Positions 53,762 through 62,575 of a stretch of DNA of 64,000 nucleotides are shown here, in pieces. Location of the stretch: positions 28,875 through 92,874 of the forward strand of contig CAIQPK010000031.1 in NCBI GenBank assembly GCA_903873705.1, given 5' to 3'. The notes beneath the pieces are model-generated. The model was not told the DNA's origin. It was given only the letters and a program-made list of their open reading frames with translations, and made no database searches. The translations under genes were made by a program, and so were the position numbers. The stretch is from an uncultured Acidobacteriota bacterium (GTDB lineage: Bacteria; Acidobacteriota; Terriglobia; Terriglobales; Acidobacteriaceae). The stretch's first letter is position 1. Each line of letters starts with the position of its first letter.

Positions 53762-56700
53762 ATGGCAATTGCGGTCGTCAAACGCCTTCCAGCTGTTAGA
53801 ACCTTATTCGAAATCTTACCGAAGGGCGCCGAGGGCGGTAAAGAATTCGGACGCCTTGTCGATCTACTGCTGTTTCACGAAGCTCGGCGTCAAGATGTGC
53901 AAGCTACGCTCTTTAACGATGCGTCAGGGGACTATAAGGGACTAGATAGTCTGCTGGGCGACTCATCTTTTAAAAAGCGCGGGGCCGTAGGCTTTCAATA
54001 TAAGTTCTACCCATCGCCCTTGTCTGACAATCACCGTCATGAGATCGAGGTGTCTTTAGAAAAGGCTGCTAGTCATCAAAAGAGTCTTCGCCTCAAGAAA
54101 TGGGTTCTTGTTACCCCCATGAATCTCGTTGAGTCGTCCACAAGAACGTCGGGCGGAGATGTGACATGGTTCGACGCACTAAAGACCAAATACCGGCAAA
54201 GCTTTGAGCTGGAACAGTGGGGCCATACTCATCTCATTTCGTTATTTCTCGAAGCACCCTATCTCGCCCTCTTTTACTATCCAGAGCTCGTCCGCTCTGG
54301 GAGCGCGCGCCGTCGAACAATTGAAGACACCCAATCACGCTACCGCAAAGCGATGGACACCCTGTATAACGATATCCAATTTGTCGGAATGTCTGTTTAT
54401 GAGCAAGAGGCGGCTCGAGGGGTTGAAATTAAGGACATCTATATCCCCCTAAAAATCGTTCCTGAAACCGTTGCACTATCCGGCGAAAGCAATTACCGCC
54501 TAGGCACTAGCGTACTCACAGCACGCGGCAGCAAACACGTTGTTCTCGGGGACCCTGGGTCTGGTAAAACGACTTTGCTTCGCTTCTTGGCGCTCTCGGG
54601 TACACATTCCGAACTGCAAACCAGGTACGGAGTAAATCCAGACAAGAGGCTGTCAATTTATGTAGTGTTACGCAAATATGCAGATGAACCAAAGTCTAAC
54701 CCTAATCTCGGTCTTCTCGACTACATAATTCAAGACGCCAGAGTTGACCTATCGGTTCAGTCCGCCGATTTAGACTTCTTTGAGTATTTTCTAGAATCGG
54801 GTGAGGCGCTTCTTTTATTTGACGGCTTGGATGAATTGCCTAACCCCGCCTACAAGAGCACCGTGAGGAATAGAATCAGAACGTTCACCTCCAATTATCC
54901 TGGAAACACGGTAATCATTACCTCGCGAATCGTGGGATACGACGAACCTTTTTCATTTAGCAGAAAAGACTATTTCCATACGCGAGTCGCCCTTTTACAA
55001 CTGCCAGAAATTGAGCAATTTGTTTCGGACTGGTATGCGGCACGGATCGACAACCTCGCGGAAAGACGCCGAAATGTTGAGGATTTGCTGCGGATCGTAC
55101 GGGATGTAGATCACACGGCTATCAGAGAACTTGCAACAAATCCACTCTTACTTACAATAGTAACCCTTGTTCACCGGATCGACGCTATCTTACCCGACGA
55201 ACGCGTAGTTCTTTATCAGAAATGCACAGAAACTCTGTTAAACACATGGCATTCGTATAAATTCAAGGAGCCTGAGCAGAAGAACCGAGGGCGTGTCGAG
55301 CGGAGAAACCGGTCTCGTATAGAAGCGATAGCCCATTGGATGCAGAATAGAAGTATGGAGACCGCAAGCAAGGCTCGAGCCGTAGCGCCATTTAACGATA
55401 TTCATAATTTTCTCACAGGTTATATCTCCGCACATGAAATCCAAGCACCTGGTGATTTAGAACCAATAGACGCTGCAGCAGATTTCTTGGAATTTGTAAG
55501 AAAAAAGGCGGGGTTGCTTGTTGAAGCGGGAGACGAACAATACAGCTTTGTACACCTAACTTTCCAGGAGTATCTCACCTCCACCTTCATCATCACTCTC
55601 AATGAGGCAGAAGGGATAGCTGGTATCTGGAAGACTATTGAACCTCATATTACGAATGTGCGCTGGAATGAAGTCATTCGCTTGCTGATCGGCGGCTTGC
55701 GCGCCCCAACTAGCCAAGCCGCGTTACTCGAGCGATTGTTCGAAGAGCAAACCCATCACGGGGCGGAAGAGCGAGCCCAGATTGCTGAATTGATGGGTGG
55801 TTTCCTCCTCGATCGTATAGAAGCAGCTGAAACAAAGCGAGAGCTCATTGTGAATGAAGTCTTGGTGGCGGCTTCAGCCACGAGGTCGGAGTCAATGTGT
55901 GCACGGCTACTCCGAATAGTCAAAGTGTGGCAGAGTAAAGACTATTATGACGGGCCGCTCATTCAAGCTGTCTTCATGGGCTCGATTTGTCCTGACATAC
56001 CATCTCGTGTTCTTCTCTTGGCTCCAGCGTGCGACTTGAAGATAGATCCACTTACCCATGGACCCCGTTGGAGTGGACTGAGCGAGTCCGAAAAGGTAAA
56101 GACCTTACTATTTTTTTCCGACAAATCGTTCGAGCCATTGGGCGAACCGCAAATCTTAAAGTCATTGGTAAACTTCCGCGACTTCGTAGCATTTTGTGCT
56201 GTCACCAATCCAGTATCGAACCGAGCGGCGGCTCGTCTTCAATCATTTTTTTATAGGCTAACTCCAGAGAGAGCTGCCGAGCATCTCTTTCATCTCCATC
56301 TTTCAACTCTTATCGGAGGACTAGGCGGCGGACCCTATAGTGAATTCACGGCAAATCTGTTCGGATATTCCACGTTGGAATTGGGAGACAGGCCCTCACG
56401 TGATCAAAAGCTCCACCCTAAATCTAAAGGAACAGGGTCATACGCCAGGGAACTCGGGGAACGCGCCCTTTACGAAATGGCGTTGGGGGTTGGGAAAAGA
56501 ACGCGTAACGAAAAAGAAGCAAATTTTTGGCGGGGACGAGATATCCTATCGCGCCGAGTGGCCAATATGAACTCAGGCTCAGAGCTCAAGCAAAGTGTCT
56601 CTAAACTGCCACGGGCACACACCGGCCGCGATGTAAGGGAAGAGCGGTTGGGTGAGGATCTCACTCCCGACCTCAATCTATTCATTGGTGATTCCCTATC

Positions 56701-57145
56701 GAGGGTTTTCGACCTTCGGCCCGCGGCACAATGGGGGGAGTCGATCCAATCACACTTCGTACCGAATATGAACGCAGTCTCTTGGACTAGAGATGCTAGA
56801 GCTCTAGCGAGGACGGTGAAAATTGCCGAGCGTAGGAAATCTAACGTCTATCTAAGGGCGTGGCTAATTCTGCTGGTCGCTTGGCACAATTTTTTTGAGG
56901 TAAAACTCCCAATTCCCTTAGAAAACATCAACGTAAATCCTTTCCCCGCCTCGGCGCCGGCCATCGGGATCGCAACCGTGATTCACGGTTTATCTGCGGG
57001 CGACGAGTCGCTCGTCGGCATATTGAAAGAATATCTTTCGGTCCCTGAGTATCGAATACATTTCGAAGCAGCAAGGTGGACGACCGCCGTTTCAATGCCG
57101 AAAAAGCGTAGAACTAGCGGTGAAAAATTGGCTCAACAAAAATGA
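53762..57145 (+). CDS. NACHT-domain STAND NTPase with PD-(D/E)xK-like N-terminal domain (candidate NLR-like anti-phage defence)
   Basis: An 1127-residue protein, the largest in the window. Residues about 20-170 resemble a restriction-endonuclease fold: Glu28 in EFGRLVDLLL, Asp62 in KGLDSLL and Gln79-x-Lys81 in FQYKFY, the Mrr-like D...QxK pattern. The NACHT core (about 255-420) has Walker A GDPGSGKTTLLR (Lys269) and Walker B LLLFDGLDELP (Asp354, Asp357, Glu358), then VIITSRIVG as sensor. FVHLTFQEYLTSTF (about 596-610) closes the STAND helical part. The C-terminal 500 residues are not recognised and may sense the trigger. ATG 53762 follows GGAG at 53748; upstream in-frame ATGs at 53621 and 53696 are less likely. 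One sampled line has about 47% G+C, well below neighbours near 65%, indicating transfer. Confidence 0.85.
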   Translation: MAIAVVKRLPAVRTLFEILPKGAEGGKEFGRLVDLLLFHEARRQDVQATLFNDASGDYKGLDSLLGDSSFKKRGAVGFQYKFYPSPLSDNHRHEIEVSLEKAASHQKSLRLKKWVLVTPMNLVESSTRTSGGDVTWFDALKTKYRQSFELEQWGHTHLISLFLEAPYLALFYYPELVRSGSARRRTIEDTQSRYRKAMDTLYNDIQFVGMSVYEQEAARGVEIKDIYIPLKIVPETVALSGESNYRLGTSVLTARGSKHVVLGDPGSGKTTLLRFLALSGTHSELQTRYGVNPDKRLSIYVVLRKYADEPKSNPNLGLLDYIIQDARVDLSVQSADLDFFEYFLESGEALLLFDGLDELPNPAYKSTVRNRIRTFTSNYPGNTVIITSRIVGYDEPFSFSRKDYFHTRVALLQLPEIEQFVSDWYAARIDNLAERRRNVEDLLRIVRDVDHTAIRELATNPLLLTIVTLVHRIDAILPDERVVLYQKCTETLLNTWHSYKFKEPEQKNRGRVERRNRSRIEAIAHWMQNRSMETASKARAVAPFNDIHNFLTGYISAHEIQAPGDLEPIDAAADFLEFVRKKAGLLVEAGDEQYSFVHLTFQEYLTSTFIITLNEAEGIAGIWKTIEPHITNVRWNEVIRLLIGGLRAPTSQAALLERLFEEQTHHGAEERAQIAELMGGFLLDRIEAAETKRELIVNEVLVAASATRSESMCARLLRIVKVWQSKDYYDGPLIQAVFMGSICPDIPSRVLLLAPACDLKIDPLTHGPRWSGLSESEKVKTLLFFSDKSFEPLGEPQILKSLVNFRDFVAFCAVTNPVSNRAAARLQSFFYRLTPERAAEHLFHLHLSTLIGGLGGGPYSEFTANLFGYSTLELGDRPSRDQKLHPKSKGTGSYARELGERALYEMALGVGKRTRNEKEANFWRGRDILSRRVANMNSGSELKQSVSKLPRAHTGRDVREERLGEDLTPDLNLFIGDSLSRVFDLRPAAQWGESIQSHFVPNMNAVSWTRDARALARTVKIAERRKSNVYLRAWLILLVAWHNFFEVKLPIPLENINVNPFPASAPAIGIATVIHGLSAGDESLVGILKEYLSVPEYRIHFEAARWTTAVSMPKKRRTSGEKLAQQK

Positions 57146-57179
57146 GGTACGGACTCCCTCAGCTGATTTAGAGGCCGCC

Positions 57180-60155
57180 CTACTGCAGTAGCGGACCGCC
57201 TTCGCTGCCGTTGGTTTTGGGGTCTTCGGGGGGGATTACCATGGCGGCGGCTACCTTGTCTTCGGGGTCGAGGTCCAGGAGCTTTACGCCCATGGTGGCG
57301 CGGCCGGCGGCTCTCACGGATTTTGTGTCGATGCGGATGATCTTGCCGAACTGGCTGATGACCATCATCTCCGTGGTGTCGTCGACTAGCTGGATGCTGG
57401 CTACCTTGCCGATCTTGGGGGTGGCGCGCATGTTGATGACGCCCTTGCCGCCGCGGGATTGGAGGCGGTACATGTCGACGTCGGTGCGCTTGCCGTAGCC
57501 GTTTTCCGAGACCGTCAGGATGAGGCAGGGGGTCAGGCCCAGCTTTTCGTCGAGCTTGGCTAGCTTGGCTACGAGCTCCTCGGAGACGGAGGGTGAGGCG
57601 GTTTCGGTGGGGTCGCCTTCGAGCTCGAGGGGAGCGGCGGACTGGATTTCGGTGGCCTCGTCGATGGCGGCTTCTACCTGCTGGGTGAGGCCGGCCTGGG
57701 CGGCGAGCTCGAGGCGCTGCTTGTTGCGGCGCTCCTGGGAGGGCGTGACGACGGCGCCGATGACGTAGTCGCCCTTCTTGAGCGTGATGCCCTTGTTGCC
57801 GCCGGCGTTGCGGCCCATGGGACGGAGGCCCTTGCGCTTGGAGGTGTCTTCGATGGACTCGTCGTAGAACTCGGAGAAGCGGATGGCGAGGCCGTCGTGT
57901 GTGGCGAGGAAGAGGATGTCGTCGCCGTTGGTGATGCGGGCGGTGATGAGCTCGTCGTTCTTGTCGATGTTGATTGCGATGATGCCGCGGGCCATGACGT
58001 TGGAGAAGTCTTTGAGCGGGGTCTTTTTGACGATGCCGTCGCGGGTGGCGAAGAGGATGTACTTCTCTTCTTCCTCGAGGTTGCGGACGGGGAGGATGGT
58101 CACGACTTTTTCGCCGGGCTGGAGGTCGACGAGCGAGGCCATGGCCTTGCCCTTGCCGGCGGCGCCGACGTCGGGGATTTCGTAGACCTTGAGCCAGTAG
58201 ACGCGGCCGGTGTTCGTAAAGCAGAGCAGGAAACTGTGGGTGCTGTCGATGATGAGCTGGGCGACGAAGTCCTCTTCACGGGTCTTCATGCCGAGCCGGC
58301 CCGTGCCGCCGCGGCGCTGCTGGCGGTAGGTGGAGATGGGCGTGCGCTTGAGGTAGCCGGTGTTGGAGACGGTGACGGCGACCTGCTCGTCGGCGATGAG
58401 GTCTTCGAGGGTGAGCTCGTCGGCTTCGTCGGTGATGATGGTGCGGCGGGCGTCGCCGTACTTGTCGCGGATGTCTTCGAGCTCCTTGATGATGACGCGG
58501 CGGAGTTTTTTCTCGGAGGCGAGGATGGACTCGAACTCGGCGATGTTGTCGCGGACGGCGCGGAGCTCGTTGAGGAGCTCGTCGATGGAGAGCTGGGTGA
58601 GGCGGTAGAGCTGGAGCTCGAGGATGGCGTCGATCTGGCGGTAGCTGAGGATCAGGGTGCCGGCTGCGCTGTTGGCGAGCTGGGCGGAGACGCTGCCGCC
58701 GGTGAGGTCGATGTTGTACTTGGCGGGGTCGAGGGTGACGCCGGCGAGTTCTGTGCCGCGGAGGTTGATGCGGCGGTTGCTGAAGTAGGCGAAGAGGTTT
58801 TCGCGGGCGTCGGAGCGGGAGGAGGACTGGCGGATGATCTTGATGACCTGGTCGAGATGGTCGAGTGCGATCTGGTAGCCGAGCAGGACGTGCTCGCGCT
58901 CGCGTGCCTTGTTGAGGAGGAAGGCGGTTCTACGCCTGACCACGTCAATACGGTGATCGATGAAGGCGTGGATGGCCTTGTCGAGCGGGAGCTCCTTCGG
59001 CTGGCCGTTGTGGACGGCGAGGAAGATCATGCTGAAGGATTCCTGCATGCTGGTGTGCTTGTAGAGCTGGTTGAGGACGATTTCGTGCTGGGCTCCGCGC
59101 TTGAGCTCGATGACGATTCTCATGCCGTCGCGGTCGGACTCGTCGCGGACGTCGGAGATGTCGTCGACGATTTTTTCGGTGACGATTTCAGCGATGCGCT
59201 TGATGAGGTTCGACTTGTTGACCTGGTAGGGGATCTCGGAAACGATGATGGCCTGGCGGCCGCCGGTGATGTTTTCTAGGCCGCACTTGGCGCGCATCAT
59301 GAAGCGGCCGCGGCCGGTGGTGTAGGTGTGGGCGAGGTTGCCGCGGCCGTAGAGGTAGCCGCCGGTGGGGAAGTCTGGGCCTTTGACGAATTCGAGGACG
59401 ATGCCGAGGTCGGTGCGGGAGTCGCCTTTTTCCTTTTGCAGGAGAGCGATGGTGGCGTTCAACACCTCAGTCAAGTTGTGAGGAGGAATGTTGGTCGCCA
59501 TGCCTACGGCGATGCCGGTGCTGCCGTTGACGATGAGGTTGGGGATGCGCGCAGGGAGGACGGAGGGTTCCTGGGAGGACTCGTCGTAGTTGGGGGTGAA
59601 GTCGACGGTGTCGGAATCTATATCCGCCAACATCTCTCCCGCAAGACGCGTCATGCGGGATTCGGTGTAACGCATGGCGGCGGGTGGGTCGCCGTCTACG
59701 GAGCCGAAGTTGCCCTGGCCGTCGATGAGGGGGTAGCGGAGGGAGAAGGGCTGCGCGAGGCGGACCATGGTGTCGTAAATGGCGCTGTCGCCGTGGGGGT
59801 GGTAGTTGCCCATGACGTGGCCGACGACCTTGGCCGACTTGGTGTACTTCTTGTTGAACTGGAGGCCCATTTCCTGCATGCCGTAGAGGATGCGGCGATG
59901 GACGGGCTTGAGGCCGTCGCGGACGTCGGGGAGGGCGCGGCCGATGATGACGGACATCGAGTAATCGAGATACGAGCGGCGCATCTCCTCTTCGATATTG
60001 ATGGGCAGCATGAGGAGGGCGCCGGGGCCGGTGGGCGCGGTCGGGCCGTCTCCACCAGAGCCGCCGGGGGGCGGATTGTTGGAGTTTGCGTCCTGCGGGG
60101 AGGGCTGGATGTTGTCGTCTGAGCCTAGGGGGAGCTGGTTCTGATCGTCTGCCAT
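57180..60155 (-). CDS. gyrA: DNA gyrase subunit A
   Basis: The breakage-reunion subunit of gyrase, introducing negative supercoils with GyrB (not in the window). The 991-residue protein has the catalytic Tyr163 in [16 protein letters not shown], the quinolone-site residues Ser124 and Asp128 in [14 protein letters not shown] (susceptible type), and the GyrA box QRRGGTG that confers wrapping. The C-terminal pinwheel contains an insertion of about 80 residues (from [15 protein letters not shown] to LDEKLGLTP), and the N-terminus has a 50-residue Pro/Gly/Asp-rich extension, so it is longer than E. coli's 875. On the minus strand a TATAAT at 60172-60167 lies only 12 bases before the ATG, which would leave a very short leader. 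Confidence 0.97.
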   Translation of the reverse strand: MADDQNQLPLGSDDNIQPSPQDANSNNPPPGGSGGDGPTAPTGPGALLMLPINIEEEMRRSYLDYSMSVIIGRALPDVRDGLKPVHRRILYGMQEMGLQFNKKYTKSAKVVGHVMGNYHPHGDSAIYDTMVRLAQPFSLRYPLIDGQGNFGSVDGDPPAAMRYTESRMTRLAGEMLADIDSDTVDFTPNYDESSQEPSVLPARIPNLIVNGSTGIAVGMATNIPPHNLTEVLNATIALLQKEKGDSRTDLGIVLEFVKGPDFPTGGYLYGRGNLAHTYTTGRGRFMMRAKCGLENITGGRQAIIVSEIPYQVNKSNLIKRIAEIVTEKIVDDISDVRDESDRDGMRIVIELKRGAQHEIVLNQLYKHTSMQESFSMIFLAVHNGQPKELPLDKAIHAFIDHRIDVVRRRTAFLLNKAREREHVLLGYQIALDHLDQVIKIIRQSSSRSDARENLFAYFSNRRINLRGTELAGVTLDPAKYNIDLTGGSVSAQLANSAAGTLILSYRQIDAILELQLYRLTQLSIDELLNELRAVRDNIAEFESILASEKKLRRVIIKELEDIRDKYGDARRTIITDEADELTLEDLIADEQVAVTVSNTGYLKRTPISTYRQQRRGGTGRLGMKTREEDFVAQLIIDSTHSFLLCFTNTGRVYWLKVYEIPDVGAAGKGKAMASLVDLQPGEKVVTILPVRNLEEEEKYILFATRDGIVKKTPLKDFSNVMARGIIAINIDKNDELITARITNGDDILFLATHDGLAIRFSEFYDESIEDTSKRKGLRPMGRNAGGNKGITLKKGDYVIGAVVTPSQERRNKQRLELAAQAGLTQQVEAAIDEATEIQSAAPLELEGDPTETASPSVSEELVAKLAKLDEKLGLTPCLILTVSENGYGKRTDVDMYRLQSRGGKGVINMRATPKIGKVASIQLVDDTTEMMVISQFGKIIRIDTKSVRAAGRATMGVKLLDLDPEDKVAAAMVIPPEDPKTNGSEGGPLLQ

Positions 60156-60240
60156 TGTCAGGTTCTATTATAGCGGGTTGGCAGAGGTTTCGGGGGAGGG
60201 AGGGATGCGATGAAAGGCGCGAATTTATTGGTATTTGAGC

Positions 60241-62493
60241 TTATTCATGGTTAGGAACGATGAGCTTCATGCCATGGCTGGCGAAGAGGCCGGGAAGGCT
60301 GGCTTCCAGCTCGTCCTGGGTGGTCTGAAAGCCCGTTGTGCAGTGTGTGAGCGTGAACGTTGTGCCCTTCGGGAATTGGTCGAGTTTGTCGGCAAAAAGG
60401 TCCATGGTTCGAGAAGTGAAGTGCCCTATGACGTACTCGCCGCCGGGTTCGAGCGTATCGGCATAAGCTGAGACGGTGAGGTTGGCTTGTTGGAGGCCCT
60501 GGACTTCTTCGCACACAGCCTTGAGCGTGCAGTGTTGGAGTACGAGCGCGTTGAGCGTGGGGTCGGCCACCCAACCCTGGTTGTTGAGCAGAGTCGCAGC
60601 GAGTGCGCCGCCTCGATCACTGTCAGGGTCTTCCGACTGCCTTTCTTCTCTGCCTTTTTCGTGGGTGACAGCGGGGATGGGATGGGGACGCTCGGACCAG
60701 TTGAGGTAGAGGTCGAGCAGAGGCTGGCGGGTTGAGCTGTCGCCGAACTCAGAAAGATAACGGACGGGATCGTCAACAGGTACTTCGTCCGGCCGAGCGA
60801 GGGTAGCGAGGGCCGCTTCAGTGAGGAGCGGCGAGGCGGCAAGCATCTGCCGTGCGATGAAAGCCAGAGGGTGCGAAGAGCACTCCTGTCTGGTTGGTGG
60901 AAGGTTTGGCGGTGGTATCAAGAATGGTCTTGCAGCTTCGGGGTCGAAACGGACGAGGTAGGCGAGGGCCTCGTCGGATCGGTTACAGGCGAAGTCTGAG
61001 CCTTGCTTTCCTACCAACGCGGCCATGCGAATACTGACGGCGCCCGTGCCAAAGCGCAGGAGAAGGGAGGCCGCCGGTTCGTAGTCGTTGATATTGTTGC
61101 CTTCTTCAAAGCCCTTTGCCCAGAGCGCTTCAAATTGTGGGAGGGATTTATCGGGAAGAAACGAGACGTCCATTGCCGTGAGCGTCGGGTTTTCCTTGTT
61201 GAGTTGGCGACGGGTTTCCGGTGCGGCGCCTTCGGGCTCCAGTTCAAACCAGCGCCGCAGAGCTGTAGCCTGTGGCCTGATCCACGGCGCTTCGGGTGTT
61301 TCCGGGGTGATGGCGAGTTTGCGTATGGCCGGTAGGAGTTCGCGGGAGCGTATGGCCGGCCAATGTTCGGCGAGGAGCCTGGTCTGCTCCGAGGCGGAGA
61401 GCGTTGGGAAAGCGGCGCGGAGCGCGGAGCCGAGTTCGGCCAGGGCGGAAGGCGATGGATGGACGGGTTGGAGTTCAACCAGAGTCTGGGCGGTGGCGGC
61501 TCGTGCTGCGCCTTCTTTGCCGGCCAGAGCGACGGAGAGCAGTTCCCATACGCTATCGCGGCTGGCGCGGATTTTTGACACTGCGATCTGGGCTGTCTCT
61601 GCTGTGAGCTCTCCAGAGGGGAGCTGGGTCTGGTCGAGTTTCAGCCAGCCCATGGCTTCTACGAAACCCTGGCAGACCGGGAAGCTGGGATCGTCCATGA
61701 GGTGACGCATGGCGGCGAGTGCGGGCTCGCGTGCGGCAAGGGGAAGACCGATCAGACCGAAGAAGGTATCGGGCTGAAGTTGGCCGCCGTCGCGCAGATT
61801 GGCGGCGAGTGTGGCTGCGGCGCTGGGTGAGGCGAGGTAGCGAAGATCGTGAGCGGCGGCCGTGTATTCGGGGGAAGGTTCCGCGTCGGCTGGGATGGGT
61901 TTCGCAAGCGCCTTCTGGGTGCGCGCGAACGCGCTGGCTTGCCACTCGGGCGTGGCGGGAATGATGGTGAGCTCGATGGCGTCGGAGGCGAGGGCGATGG
62001 TGTTTGTGGGAAAGAAATAGTCCTGCTTTTGTCCGGGGCGGAGGCGGTCGTCTTTTCGTGTCGGTCCGGTTCTGTGGCTGATGACGGTGATGCGATAGGT
62101 GCCGGGCTGGTCGAAGCGGAGCCATTCGTTGAGGTCGACATTGACGACTATGGGATGTGACGAAAGGGCTTTGCCGCCACGCAAACCGCCGCCCATGAAG
62201 GTGCCGAAGGCGAAGTAGGCGGCGAGGGGATCGGCCCATCCGGATTTGGGTTCGGCTGAGAAGCTGTCGATTGTAAGGCGACCGCTGCGGTCGTAGCTGG
62301 CGAGATCGATGGAGTAGGTGTTGTCGTCGGGACCGGTGAAACTGAGCTCAAGGGCGATGCGTTCGCCGATGTGAAAAGTCTTCTGGTTGTGAGCGGTTGA
62401 AATGGTGAGACGTGGCGCTGAAGCCTGTCCGTGCAAATGGAGCGAACAGAGAATGAAGGCCAGGCATGTTGGTGCGAATCCTTGCGAACGCAT
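60241..62493 (-). CDS. large exported protein of unknown function
   Basis: A 750-residue exported protein with signal peptide (CLAFILCSLHLHGQASAPRL). Residues about 30-165 look like an immunoglobulin-like beta-sandwich (NQKTFHIGERIALELSFTGP, YRITVISHRTGP). About 190-690 is alpha-helical with a recurring 'paired helix' texture (AARAATAQTLVELQPVHPSP, PEAARPFLIPPPN), consistent with HEAT-like repeats. No catalytic motif is seen. Such proteins may assemble on the outer membrane or bind peptides. It begins 82 bp from the Ig-repeat protein, on the same strand, so they could be a pair. Confidence 0.6.
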   Translation of the reverse strand: MRSQGFAPTCLAFILCSLHLHGQASAPRLTISTAHNQKTFHIGERIALELSFTGPDDNTYSIDLASYDRSGRLTIDSFSAEPKSGWADPLAAYFAFGTFMGGGLRGGKALSSHPIVVNVDLNEWLRFDQPGTYRITVISHRTGPTRKDDRLRPGQKQDYFFPTNTIALASDAIELTIIPATPEWQASAFARTQKALAKPIPADAEPSPEYTAAAHDLRYLASPSAAATLAANLRDGGQLQPDTFFGLIGLPLAAREPALAAMRHLMDDPSFPVCQGFVEAMGWLKLDQTQLPSGELTAETAQIAVSKIRASRDSVWELLSVALAGKEGAARAATAQTLVELQPVHPSPSALAELGSALRAAFPTLSASEQTRLLAEHWPAIRSRELLPAIRKLAITPETPEAPWIRPQATALRRWFELEPEGAAPETRRQLNKENPTLTAMDVSFLPDKSLPQFEALWAKGFEEGNNINDYEPAASLLLRFGTGAVSIRMAALVGKQGSDFACNRSDEALAYLVRFDPEAARPFLIPPPNLPPTRQECSSHPLAFIARQMLAASPLLTEAALATLARPDEVPVDDPVRYLSEFGDSSTRQPLLDLYLNWSERPHPIPAVTHEKGREERQSEDPDSDRGGALAATLLNNQGWVADPTLNALVLQHCTLKAVCEEVQGLQQANLTVSAYADTLEPGGEYVIGHFTSRTMDLFADKLDQFPKGTTFTLTHCTTGFQTTQDELEASLPGLFASHGMKLIVPNHE

Positions 62494-62575
62494 CCCTCAA
62501 CCTCCACTGACACGAGCTGCAATTTCGTAATAGACACCGGCGAGGTGAATTCGGCTCAGTAATTCTTGATAGCGA

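Noticed and set aside
57897..59279. 460-codon plus-strand frame opposite gyrA
   Set aside because: Asp/Glu/Gly/Val-rich shadow of gyrA with no motif.
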